From contig JASBVS010000037.1 of assembly GCA_029960955.1 (NCBI GenBank), forward strand, positions 124,001 through 188,000: DNA of 64,000 nucleotides. Reading direction: 5' to 3'. The DNA is from Bacillota bacterium. Lineage in GTDB: Bacteria; Bacillota; Sulfobacillia; JAIMAT01. Of this stretch, positions 1 to 10,435 are shown piece by piece. Made by a program: the position numbers and the translations under genes. A model generated the notes under the pieces. The model worked only from the letters and a program-made list of their open reading frames with translations, made no database searches and was not told the DNA's origin. Numbering within the stretch: position 1 is the first letter of the stretch; every line of letters begins with the position of its first letter.

Positions 1-184
1 TGCCGTCGGTCTGGATCTGGACCTTTTCCACCTGGCCCTGCTGGACCAGGGTGAGAAAGCGATTGTAGGTCACCTGCTCCGGCTGCTTCGTCTCCGTGTG
101 GGAGAAGAGCTGGAACATGGTGACCACCAGCAGCACCAGCAGGACGTAGAAGGCTAGGCTGCGGATCGCCCGGTTCGAATTCAT
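1..184 (-). CDS. ftsH: FtsH membrane AAA+ zinc protease, N-terminal fragment (runs off the window)
   Basis: Only the first 61 codons are inside the window; the gene continues beyond base 1. The start ATG (184-182) follows a GGAGG site 7 bases upstream. The protein begins with a short basic stretch (MNSNRAIRS) and one transmembrane segment (about residues 9-27). It then starts the extracytoplasmic domain with the YNRF..LVQQGQVEKVQI pattern typical of FtsH N-termini. FtsH is a membrane-anchored ATP-dependent protease for quality control. The order spoIIE, tilS, ftsH on one strand is the classic Bacillota arrangement and supports the call despite the short length. Confidence 0.85.
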   Translation of the reverse strand, partial: MNSNRAIRSLAFYVLLVLLVVTMFQLFSHTETKQPEQVTYNRFLTLVQQGQVEKVQIQTDG

Positions 185-324
185 CCTCGCCCTCCTAGCA
201 GGAGCGGGGAGCCGGTGCCGGACCCGACCCGGCTGCTCCCCCACGGCTCCCCGCTCGCCCCGCAACCGCGGGTCGCGACCAGATGCGAGTTGATTCTATC
301 ATAGGCTTCTCCCGGCCCCATGCC

Positions 325-1755
325 CTAGGAGGCTGGCGCCTCGGCGCGCAGCGCCCACGAGCGGGCGCCGGCGGCGGCCAGGATGCGGCGGTCGGGCAGG
401 AGCCCGGGACTCCAGACCGGCCGGCCCCGGTGGAGCAGCACGGGCCAGCGGGAACGCGCATCCCGTCCCAGCCCGCGCCTTTCCAGCGCGCGCACGAGGC
501 GGAGCGGCATCTCCAGCCCGGCCGGCTGCCAGCGGTCCTCGCGGCGCGGCGGGCGGATCGCCAGCCCGCCTTCGGCGAGACAGCGCCCGTCGATCCAGAG
601 CGGTTGCCAGGCCCCGCCTGGCGCGGCCGGGCGCGGAGCCGGCCCCTCCAGGCGGAAGCGCCAGAAGCGGCCGCCCGGAGCGCGCCAGAGAAGGACGGTG
701 GCGGGCGGCAGCGCCCAGGCGGTCGCCTCGGGAGCCGTCTCGCGCGGCTGCGGGGGCACCTCCGGCGGCGCGCCGGCGGCGGCGGTCGCCGTCTGGCGGA
801 CGCGCGCCCCGGCTCCCGCGATCTCGAGGAAGCGCCCCCCGCCCAGTTCCTCCCGGCGCGGGCTGCCGCGCAGGAGCGCCCGGCGCGCGGCTTCCAGGCG
901 ACGGAAGGCGAGCTGGCGCCCGGGAGCCCCCGCCAGCAGCCGCAGCAGGCGGCGCTGGGCCGCCACGGGCAGGCGGCGGAAGCGGCGGCGGTCGAGGTCG
1001 CCGCCGGCGTCGAGCACCTCCGCGAGGAGAGCGCGCGCCAGCTCGTCCAGCCAGGCTTCCTCGTCCGCCAGCATCTCGGCCAGGTTCCAGAGGCGCTCCC
1101 GCAGGGAGGGGGCGATCCGCTCGAGCCCGGGCAGCACCTCGAGGCGGAGGCGGTTCCGCAGGAAGGCGGGATCGGTGTTGCTGGCGTCCTCCCGCGCTTC
1201 GATGCCCGCCGCCCGGCAGTAGGCGCGCGTCTCCTCGCGGCGAAAGGCGAGAAGCGGCCGCACGAAGGGCGGCCGGCTCCAGCTCATGGCGCCCAGCCCG
1301 CGCCGGCCGGCCCCCCGCAGGAGCCGCATCAGCACCGTCTCCACCCGGTCGTCGGCCTGGTGGCCCAGCGCCACGCGCTCCGCTCCGAGGCGGAGCGCCT
1401 CCTCGCGCAGGGCGCGCAGCCGCAGCTCGCGCCCCGCGCTCTCCACCGACCAGCCCGGCCGGGCGGCCAGGCCGCGGACGTCCACCGCCCGGACCGCCAG
1501 GGGCACGCCGCGGGCCCCGGCCAGCTCCCGGCAGAAACGGGCCTCCGCCGCGCTCTCGGGCCGGAGGCCGTGGTCGACGTAGAGGGCGAAGAGCTCCAGC
1601 GGCCAGAGGCGGCGGACCGCGGCCAGGGCGTCGAGGAGCGCCGAGGAGTCGGGGCCTCCCGAGAACGCCACGAGGACGCGCTGGTGGGGTCCGAAGAGGT
1701 GGCGGGCCAGCGCTTCCTCGACCAGGCGGCGGCGGAACCGCTCCACCTCGTCCAT
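325..1755 (-). CDS. tilS: tRNA(Ile)-lysidine synthase TilS
   Basis: TilS attaches lysine to C34 of the CAU-anticodon tRNA-Ile2 so that it reads AUA. The 476-residue product has the N-type ATP pyrophosphatase signature SGGPDSS at residues 32-38, YVDHGLRPES, and GHQADDRVET..MRLLRGAG typical of TilS. A C-terminal tRNA-binding region follows. Its length is close to the 472 residues of the Bacillus enzyme. The ATG at 1755 has a GGGAGG site 8 bases upstream. It lies 44 bases downstream of spoIIE and 140 bases upstream of ftsH. The hypoxanthine phosphoribosyltransferase gene often found between tilS and ftsH is absent here. Confidence 0.95.
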   Translation of the reverse strand: MDEVERFRRRLVEEALARHLFGPHQRVLVAFSGGPDSSALLDALAAVRRLWPLELFALYVDHGLRPESAAEARFCRELAGARGVPLAVRAVDVRGLAARPGWSVESAGRELRLRALREEALRLGAERVALGHQADDRVETVLMRLLRGAGRRGLGAMSWSRPPFVRPLLAFRREETRAYCRAAGIEAREDASNTDPAFLRNRLRLEVLPGLERIAPSLRERLWNLAEMLADEEAWLDELARALLAEVLDAGGDLDRRRFRRLPVAAQRRLLRLLAGAPGRQLAFRRLEAARRALLRGSPRREELGGGRFLEIAGAGARVRQTATAAAGAPPEVPPQPRETAPEATAWALPPATVLLWRAPGGRFWRFRLEGPAPRPAAPGGAWQPLWIDGRCLAEGGLAIRPPRREDRWQPAGLEMPLRLVRALERRGLGRDARSRWPVLLHRGRPVWSPGLLPDRRILAAAGARSWALRAEAPAS

Positions 1756-1799
1756 GGACGATCCTCCCGGGCTCGAGTATAGCCGGCGCCCTCGCGGCC

Positions 1800-3872
1800 T
1801 CAGCGCGCGGGAAGCAGCCGCACGGCCACCACGGTCAGGTCGTCCTCCGGCTCCCCCCCGGCCGCCGCCACCGCCAGCCCGAGCAGCCGTTCGGCGGTCT
1901 CCTGCGGGCCGCCCAGGAGCGGGTGACGAAGGAGCTGGCCGAGCCTGGCGACGCCTTCCGCGCCGGCGCCGAAGGCGGCCGGGACGCCGTCGGTCACCAG
2001 GACCAGCAGGTCGCCGGGCAGGAGTGGCCGCTCCAGGAGGACGGGGCGGGGGAAGTCCGGCGAACCCAGCGGCGGCGCCTGCTGCTCGAGCACCTCCACC
2101 TCCCCCCGCCGCCGCAGGAAGCTGGGCGGGGCGCCGCCCTTGACGCACTCCAGCCGGCCCCGGCGCAGATCGACCAGCGCCAGGTCGAGCGTGGCCACGC
2201 TCTCCCGCGGGGTGCGCAGGGTGAAGAGCGCGCTGGCCGTCTCCACCGCCACCGCCGGCGGGAAGTGCGAGGCCAGGAGGCGCCCGAGCAGCTCGAGAAC
2301 CGCCTCGCCCTCGCGGGCGGCGGCGAGGCCGCTGCCCATGCCGTCGCTGAGCAGGATGGCCAGCCGGTCGCCCTCCAGCGACTGGACCGCGTGTCGGTCG
2401 CCGCTGGGCGTTCCGCTCCGCCCCGGCCAGGTGGCGGCGCCGACCGCGCAGCCCAGGACCGGCTCCGCCGCCGGCCAGGCCGTCGTCTCCACCGCGGCCG
2501 CCTCCTCGGCCAGCGCGCCCACGACCCGGGCGACGCCGGTGATCTGGCTCGCCAGCAGGAAGCGCCCCTCCTCCAGCCGGCGGGCCGCCACCTGCTCGCC
2601 GCGGCGCCCGGCCAGCCACCGATCCACCGCCGCCCGCACCGCCAGCGGGCGGAGGCAGCGGGGCGGACGCCAGGCCTCGGGCAGGGTCATCTCCTCGTCG
2701 CCCTCCTCCAGCAGCGCGGCCAGGTCGGCCAGCTCGCGCCTGCGCCGGACCAGCCGCCGCTGCCAGCACTCCTCGAAGGCCGGGCAGTCCCGGCAGGCTC
2801 CCCCCGTCACCTCGCCGATCAGCCCCTCCATCTCCGGCGGCCCGGCGGGGCGGGGGCGCCCCAGCGGCATCTCGACGCGCTGCGCCACGTCCTCCAGGAG
2901 GAGCGAGAGCGCCGCCAGCCGGCGCCTCGTCCCGGGCGGAGGGTCGCCCGGGCGCGGCAGGCTGGCCGCGATCCAGCCCGCCCAGGGGCCCGGAAGCGCC
3001 AGGAAGAGCGCCGCCCCCGCCGCCTCGCCGAGGAGGAGCGGCGCCGTCAGCGTCTCCGGCACCCCGGCGCCGGCCAGGGCGGCACCGCCGTAGGCGAGGA
3101 CCACGGTGGCGCCCCCGGCCGCCATGCCCAGGGCGGCCGCCCACCGGCCGAGACGCGCCGCCGCGCCGGCCAGGTAGCCGCCCAGCGCCAGCGCCGCGGC
3201 GGCCACCGGGTCGCCCACGCTGAGCGCCAGGAGCGCGCCGGCCACCGCCCCGGCCGCGGCGCCGGTCCCCGCCCCGGCCCGCAGCCCCAGGGAGAGGACG
3301 GCGAGCGCCATGGGGACGGGCTCCAGCGCCGCCGGTCCGAGCTCGATCCCGCGCAGGCCGACCGCGCCCACGCCTGCCAGGAAGGCGACGGGCAGCAGGT
3401 CGGCCCACCGCTCCACCGACGCTTTCTCCGCCAGCGCCCGCTCGCCCATGAACGCCAGCGATCCCCCCAGGACCGCCGAGGGGAGGGCGGTCGCCAGCAC
3501 CCAGCGGGCGTCGCGGCCGTAGAGGGCGACGAGGCTCGCCGCCAGCGCGGCCACGGCCGCGCTCGCCGCCCGGCCGGAGGCGGAGCGGCACCAGCGGGGC
3601 CAGAGAAGCTCCAGCACGGCCGATCCGGCCAGGAAGCCCACCATCCCCCGCGCCCCGCCGGTGCTGGCGCCGCCGGCCGCCCCCGCCGCCAGGGCCAGCA
3701 GCCGCAGGGCGGGCGGGCCGCCCCGTGCGAGCAAGAGCGCGTACCAGCCGGCCCCGAAACCGCCCAGCGAACCCAGGAGCGCCGCCCGGGCGTAGAGCCC
3801 GGTCGAGGCGGCGGCCAACCAGGGCCAGGCTCGCCGGACGAAGGCCGGCAGGCCTGTCCAGCGCAGTCGCAT
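1800..3872 (-). CDS. spoIIE: Stage II sporulation protein E (PP2C-type phosphatase)
   Basis: SpoIIE dephosphorylates SpoIIAA at the asymmetric septum and so activates sigma-F. The 690-residue product has an N-terminal half made of about ten hydrophobic segments. A cysteine-containing linker follows (CRDCPAFEECW near residue 350), then a C-terminal PP2C domain with SDGMGSG, VTDGV and the metal-binding EDDLTVV motif. It is shorter than the Bacillus protein (827), mainly in the linker. The ATG at 3872 follows GAGGAGGGG. This gene is the strongest sign that the organism forms endospores. Transcription continues toward tilS and ftsH. Confidence 0.95.
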   Translation of the reverse strand: MRLRWTGLPAFVRRAWPWLAAASTGLYARAALLGSLGGFGAGWYALLLARGGPPALRLLALAAGAAGGASTGGARGMVGFLAGSAVLELLWPRWCRSASGRAASAAVAALAASLVALYGRDARWVLATALPSAVLGGSLAFMGERALAEKASVERWADLLPVAFLAGVGAVGLRGIELGPAALEPVPMALAVLSLGLRAGAGTGAAAGAVAGALLALSVGDPVAAAALALGGYLAGAAARLGRWAAALGMAAGGATVVLAYGGAALAGAGVPETLTAPLLLGEAAGAALFLALPGPWAGWIAASLPRPGDPPPGTRRRLAALSLLLEDVAQRVEMPLGRPRPAGPPEMEGLIGEVTGGACRDCPAFEECWQRRLVRRRRELADLAALLEEGDEEMTLPEAWRPPRCLRPLAVRAAVDRWLAGRRGEQVAARRLEEGRFLLASQITGVARVVGALAEEAAAVETTAWPAAEPVLGCAVGAATWPGRSGTPSGDRHAVQSLEGDRLAILLSDGMGSGLAAAREGEAVLELLGRLLASHFPPAVAVETASALFTLRTPRESVATLDLALVDLRRGRLECVKGGAPPSFLRRRGEVEVLEQQAPPLGSPDFPRPVLLERPLLPGDLLVLVTDGVPAAFGAGAEGVARLGQLLRHPLLGGPQETAERLLGLAVAAAGGEPEDDLTVVAVRLLPAR

Positions 3873-3913
3873 GGCATCCCCTCCTCGCAGCCCGCCGGTC
3901 GACTTCCTCCGGT

Positions 3914-3955
3914 GGCGCCGATTCTAGGGCGGGGGTGGAACGGACCGCTGTCGAC
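3914..3955 (-). promoter_or_regulatory. Putative spoIIE promoter with Spo0A-box-like heptamer
   Basis: On the minus strand a -10 hexamer TAGAAT (3926-3921, 5 of 6 to consensus) lies about 50 bases before the spoIIE start. Around the -35 position there is no good hexamer, but TGTCGAC (3949-3955, read on the plus strand) matches 6 of 7 bases of the Spo0A box TGTCGAA. In Bacillus, spoIIE is a Spo0A-activated sigma-A promoter, which fits this layout. The match is short, so this is an inference. Confidence 0.4.
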
Positions 3956-4052
3956 TCCCGCAGGCTCCGGGCGCCGCCCGCCGCGGCTTCTCGCGGCGCT
4001 TCGACCGGCCGGCGCTCCGCGCGCGGGACTCGCCGCCGGCGGCGCTCATAGG

Positions 4053-4268
4053 CTGCGCGCGGAGGCCCGGGGCTCGACGCCGGAAGGCGACCTGGCGCAC
4101 AGGCTGGACGAGGCGATCCGTGACGAGGAGGCCGCCGCGCGCATGTACGGCGAGATGGCAAGGATGGCGCCGGATCCGGCCGGTGCCGACATCCTCTGGT
4201 CGATCCGCCAGGACGAGCTGAAGCACCGGGAGCTTCTGGTCCGCATGCGCCGCCGCCTCTCCGCTTGA
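4053..4268 (+). CDS. Small ferritin-like (rubrerythrin-type) protein, start uncertain
   Basis: The frame ends in LDEAIRDEEAAARMYGEMARM and SIRQDELKHRELLVRM. These are two helices with the E(x)nE and ExxH pattern of half a ferritin-like bundle. No ATG, GTG or TTG precedes the motif in frame: the first ATG (4143) lies inside helix one. CTG codons at 4053 or 4092 (the latter 5 bases after GGAAGG) are possible starts and would give about 71 or 58 residues. It may dimerise to bind a diiron centre, or be the remnant of a longer gene. It is divergent from spoIIE. Confidence 0.4.
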   Translation: MRAEARGSTPEGDLAHRLDEAIRDEEAAARMYGEMARMAPDPAGADILWSIRQDELKHRELLVRMRRRLSA

Positions 4269-4496
4269 GCCGGGCGGGCTGCCGGAGCGACCGGGGGCTC
4301 GCCGGCCGCGGGCTTCCCCCGCCGAGGCGGTCCGTCCCCTCCGGACCCGCGCGGCCTCGACCTCCCCGCTCTTCTACCCGCCGGTAGGGAGGACCGCCAG
4401 CGGCCGCGGCCGAAGCTGAGGCGCACGGTCTCCCCGGAAGGCCCCCCTCGGGCATGCCCGGATCCAGGGAGCCGGAGAGGCGGGGAGGTGGGGTCT

Positions 4497-5756
4497 TTGG
4501 CAGGGCCGGCCGGCCGCTCGCATGGCCGCCTTCGGCGGGTCGTGGTCACCGGGCTCGGCGCCGTCACCAGCCTCGGGCTCGACGTCGAGTCCAGCTGGAG
4601 CGCGCTTCTCGCGGGACGCTCGGGGGTGGCGCCCATCGCCTCCTTCGACGCCTCGGCGCTGCCCGTCCGCTTCGCCGGCGAGGTGAAGGGCTTCGACCCG
4701 CTGGCCTACATGGACCGGCGGACCGCCCGGCGCTCGGGCCGCTTTGCCCAGCTGGCGTTGGCTGCGGCGCGCCAGGCGCTGGCCTGGGGCGAGCTGGATC
4801 CCGAGCCCGACGTGACCGGCGCGGTCGTCGCCACCTCGGGCGGAATCTGGGAGACCGGCGCCCAGGAGCGTCGCCTCCAGGAAGGGGGCGCGCACAGCGT
4901 CGACCCGCTTCTCGTCCCCAGGGTAGGCGCGCACATGGCCGCCGCCCGCATCGGCCTCGAGCTGGGCCTCCGCGGGCCCAACACCACGGTCAACTCGGCC
5001 TGCGCCTCCGGGGCGGACGCGATCGGCCAGGCGTTCAACCTCATCCGTCTCGGCCAGGCGGAGGCGATGCTGGCCGGCGGCTCGGACACCACCGTCGCCC
5101 CCCTGGCTATCGCGGCGCTCGCCCGGCTTGGCGCCCTCAGCCGCCGCAACGACGAGCCCGAGCGCGCCTCCCGCCCCTTCGACGCCGGGCGCGACGGCTT
5201 CGTCCTGGCCGAGGGGGCGGGGATCCTCCTGCTCGAGAGCGAGGAGTACGCGCTCCGGCGGGGCGCGCCGATTCTTGCGGAGCTGGCCGGCGCCGGCTGG
5301 TCCTTTGACGCGGCCGACGACACCGCGCCCGACGCGGAAGGGCAGGCGCTGGCCATGCGCCGGGCGCTGGCCGACGCCGGCGCCGATCCCGCGGAGGTCG
5401 GCTTCGTCAAGGCGCACGGCACCTCGACGGAGCTCAACGACGCCGCCGAGAGCCGCGCCATCCGCGCCGTCTTCGGCGCCCACGCCGACGGCCTGCCGGT
5501 CACCTCGTTCAAGGGCGCCATGGGCCACGCCGCCTGCGCCGCCGGCGCGGTCGAGGCGGTCTTCACGGTCCTGGCGCTGGCGCGCGGCCTCGTCCCGCCG
5601 ACGGCCAACTACGAGCTGCCCGACCCCGCCTGCGACGTCCGCGTGGTGGCCGGCCGGCCCCTCGAACGGCCCGTGGAGGCGGCGCTGGCCAACGCCTTCG
5701 GCATGGGCGGCCAGAACACCAGCCTCCTCTTCCGGCGCTACCGCCCAGGCTCCTGA
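4497..5756 (+). CDS. fabF: Beta-ketoacyl-ACP synthase II-like enzyme (FabF family)
   Basis: This is a condensing enzyme that extends an acyl-ACP with malonyl-ACP. The product (about 419 residues) carries the full Cys-His-His triad: NSACASG, KAHGTSTELND and KGAMGHAACAAG, plus the C-terminal NAFGMGGQN. Length and order match FabF. A GTG at 4488 is in frame, but the exact anti-Shine-Dalgarno match GGAGGTG overlaps it. TTG at 4497, 7-8 bases downstream of that site, is the more likely start. No other fab genes are adjacent, so this is a stand-alone copy that may serve fatty-acid or specialised acyl synthesis. It converges on the clpE-like gene. Confidence 0.88.
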   Translation: MAGPAGRSHGRLRRVVVTGLGAVTSLGLDVESSWSALLAGRSGVAPIASFDASALPVRFAGEVKGFDPLAYMDRRTARRSGRFAQLALAAARQALAWGELDPEPDVTGAVVATSGGIWETGAQERRLQEGGAHSVDPLLVPRVGAHMAAARIGLELGLRGPNTTVNSACASGADAIGQAFNLIRLGQAEAMLAGGSDTTVAPLAIAALARLGALSRRNDEPERASRPFDAGRDGFVLAEGAGILLLESEEYALRRGAPILAELAGAGWSFDAADDTAPDAEGQALAMRRALADAGADPAEVGFVKAHGTSTELNDAAESRAIRAVFGAHADGLPVTSFKGAMGHAACAAGAVEAVFTVLALARGLVPPTANYELPDPACDVRVVAGRPLERPVEAALANAFGMGGQNTSLLFRRYRPGS

Positions 5757-5792
5757 TCGCCCGCGAAACGGCCGAGCGACCGCAGGCGAAGA

Positions 5793-5824
5793 GCGAGCCC
5801 CAGGTCCGGCGACCTGGGGCTCGC
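5793..5824. terminator. Bidirectional hairpin terminator between fabF-like and clpE-like genes
   Basis: A perfect 14-base-pair inverted repeat (5793-5806 with 5811-5824) encloses a CGGC tetraloop, 37 bases after the ketosynthase stop and 35 bases after the clp stop on the other strand. There is no clear T-run, as expected at this GC content. Confidence 0.75.
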
Positions 5825-5858
5825 CTCCAGGGATGTCTCCGAAGCGCTCCTCTCCGAA

Positions 5859-8366
<2,508 letters not shown>

Positions 8367-8395
8367 GGCTCGCACCCCTTCCCTCGACTGCGTTT

Positions 8396-8444
8396 ATTGA
8401 CCTTCATTGACCATTAGGATACCACCTTCGTCCAGGAAGTTTAA
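8396..8444 (-). promoter_or_regulatory. CtsR-type operator and promoter of the clpE-like gene
   Basis: Read on the minus strand, a direct heptamer repeat GGTCAAT-GAA-GGTCAAT lies at 8412-8396. The known CtsR site is RGTCAAA-NAN-RGTCAAA, so only the last base of each half differs. Upstream are -10 TATCCT (8421-8416) and -35 TTAAAC (8444-8439), 17 bases apart. The repeat therefore covers the transcription start, the right place for repression. The ATG is about 30 bases further down. Confidence 0.75.
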
Positions 8445-8544
8445 CCGGCACGGCCTGCGGACCCGCGCCACGCGAACGCGAGCGAGGCCGGCCCCGGGTG
8501 CTCCGGAGGCCGGCCCCGCTCGGAGTCGCAGCCGCGGCGGCCGC

Positions 8545-10230
8545 TCAGCTTGGCGCGGAGGGCGAGGCGCCCGCCTCCCCCAGGTACCCGGCTCCTTCGA
8601 GGGCGACCTCCCGCCGCCCGTGGCCGAAGGGCACCTCGGCGGTCTCCGCGCTGCGCAGGACGAAGTCCGGGTAGGCCAGCGCGCCCATCTCCGGCAGGTC
8701 CAGGCCGGCCAGCTCCGTCTCCTGGCTGACGCGGATCCCCATGACAGCGTCCAGGGTGCGGAAGAAGAGGTAGGAGAGGCCGAAGCCCCAGAGAACGGCG
8801 ACGGCGACTTCGCACAGCTGGGCGACCAGCTGGCCCGGGTCGCCGAAGAAGAGCCCTGTCACCCCCCTCGCCGCCCCGGCTCCGACGCCGTTCCAGCCGA
8901 TTCCGTAGGTGCCGTCCGCGAAGAGACCGACGGAGAGAACGCCCCAGAGGCCGTTGGTGAAGTGGACGCTGACGGCGCCCACCGGATCGTCGAGGTGGAT
9001 CCGGTCGAAAAAGCGGATGCTCTCGTAGACCAGGAGGCCGGCGACGGCGCCGATGATCACCGCCGACCAGGAGTTGACGAAGGCGCTGGGCGCGGTGATG
9101 GCCACCAGGCCGGCCAGCACGCCGTTGGCCATCATGGCGGGATCCGGCTTGCCGTCGCGCAGCCAGGCGTAGACCATGGCCGCGAAGCCCCCCACCGCGC
9201 CGGCCATCATGGTGTTGACCGCCACCACCGAGATGCGCAGGTCGGTGCCCGCCAGCGTGCTGCCCGGATTGAAGCCGAACCAGCCGAAGAAGAGGATGAC
9301 GGTGCCCAGGATGGCCATCGGGATGTCGTGACCGGGCATCGGCCGCGGCTTGCCGTCCCGGCCGTAGCGCCCGATGCGGGGACCCAGCACCAGCGCCCCG
9401 GCCAGGCCGGCCGCGCCACCGATGGCGTGGACCACCCCGGAGCCGGCGAAGTCGACCGCGCCGTGGCCGAGCCCGAGGCGGCTGCCCAGCTGGGCCAGCC
9501 AGCCTCCGCCCCAGAGCCAGTTGCCGAAGACGGGGTAGAGCACCATGGAGATGAAGAACGAGGAGGCGACGACGGCGGCGAACTTCACCCGCTCGGCCAT
9601 GGCGCCGGTGGGGATGGTGACGGCCGTGTCCATGAAGACCATCTGGAAGAGGAAGAGGGCGAAGACCCCGACGTCGTAGGCGCCGCCGCTCGTCAGGAGG
9701 AAGCCCGAGTGGCCCAGCAGCCCCCAGCCGCCCAGGCTCCACTCGCCGCTCAGCGGCGGCGTCCCGCCCAGGGCCGCGATCCGCCCCACGCCGCCGAACT
9801 GCAGGGCGAAGCCGACCAGCCAGTACCCGATGGCCCCCACCAGGAAGACCATCAGGTTCATGGCGATGGTATGGGCGGCGTTCTTCGCCCGGGTGAAGCC
9901 GGTCTCCACCAGCGCGAAGCCGGCCTGCATGAAGAAGACCAGGAAGCCCGCGAGCAGCGTCCAGACGAAGTTGATCCCGACGGTCGCGTGACCGGTGGCC
10001 TGCGCCACTTCCTGGAAAGTCGGATGCCCCGCCTGCGCCGCGGGTACGTCCGCGATCCCGCCGGTCGCCGACCCGCTGGGGTCTCCCGCCGCGAAGGCCG
10101 GGGCGACGGCGAGGGCGGCTACCGCCAGCACCACCACCAGGCCCAGAAGCAGCCGGGCGGCACCGCCTCCCCACACCTTTCGCTCCTTCCGCACGCGAGC
10201 TGCCTGCGAACGGACGCCTCGATCCCGCAC
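8545..10230 (-). CDS. amt: Ammonium transporter (Amt/Rh family)
   Basis: This is a membrane channel or transporter for ammonium. After a signal-peptide-like N-terminus (LLLGLVVVLAVAALAVAPAFAAG) come about 11 membrane segments. The twin-histidine pore residues are present in GSGVVHAIGG and GAVSVHFTNG. So are the Amt signatures FVFFMQAGFALVE-like and FGWFGFNPGS. A GTG at 10230 sits 8 bases after AAAGGAGG and is preferred over an in-frame TTG further upstream, which would place that site inside the gene. The product is 561 residues with an unusually long C-terminal tail (YPDFVLRS onward). No glnB/glnK regulator gene is adjacent. Confidence 0.95.
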   Translation of the reverse strand: MRDRGVRSQAARVRKERKVWGGGAARLLLGLVVVLAVAALAVAPAFAAGDPSGSATGGIADVPAAQAGHPTFQEVAQATGHATVGINFVWTLLAGFLVFFMQAGFALVETGFTRAKNAAHTIAMNLMVFLVGAIGYWLVGFALQFGGVGRIAALGGTPPLSGEWSLGGWGLLGHSGFLLTSGGAYDVGVFALFLFQMVFMDTAVTIPTGAMAERVKFAAVVASSFFISMVLYPVFGNWLWGGGWLAQLGSRLGLGHGAVDFAGSGVVHAIGGAAGLAGALVLGPRIGRYGRDGKPRPMPGHDIPMAILGTVILFFGWFGFNPGSTLAGTDLRISVVAVNTMMAGAVGGFAAMVYAWLRDGKPDPAMMANGVLAGLVAITAPSAFVNSWSAVIIGAVAGLLVYESIRFFDRIHLDDPVGAVSVHFTNGLWGVLSVGLFADGTYGIGWNGVGAGAARGVTGLFFGDPGQLVAQLCEVAVAVLWGFGLSYLFFRTLDAVMGIRVSQETELAGLDLPEMGALAYPDFVLRSAETAEVPFGHGRREVALEGAGYLGEAGASPSAPS

Positions 10231-10435
10231 CGCCCCGACCTCCTTTCGCAAGTTGTCCGGTCGCCTGCGTCATCTTATGTCATGCTTAGGCCAATTCCTT
10301 ACACGTCTGCCGGTTGAGCAAAGGGTACTCGTGTCATGTGCCTTCCGTCAAGAGCGCCGGAGCAGGGCGCTTGCCCCGGCGCGGTTTCGGGCAAGCTTTG
10401 CGGACAGAGGCCAAGGGGAGGAGCCGGAGCGGAAG

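Noticed and set aside
185-324. Place where hpt usually lies between tilS and ftsH
   Set aside because: Only 140 bases remain and no phosphoribosyltransferase coding sequence is present.
283-1782. Long plus-strand open frame opposite tilS
   Set aside because: It has no family motifs and is Pro/Gly/Arg/Ala-rich as expected from antisense reading of GC-rich codons; tilS on the minus strand is certain.
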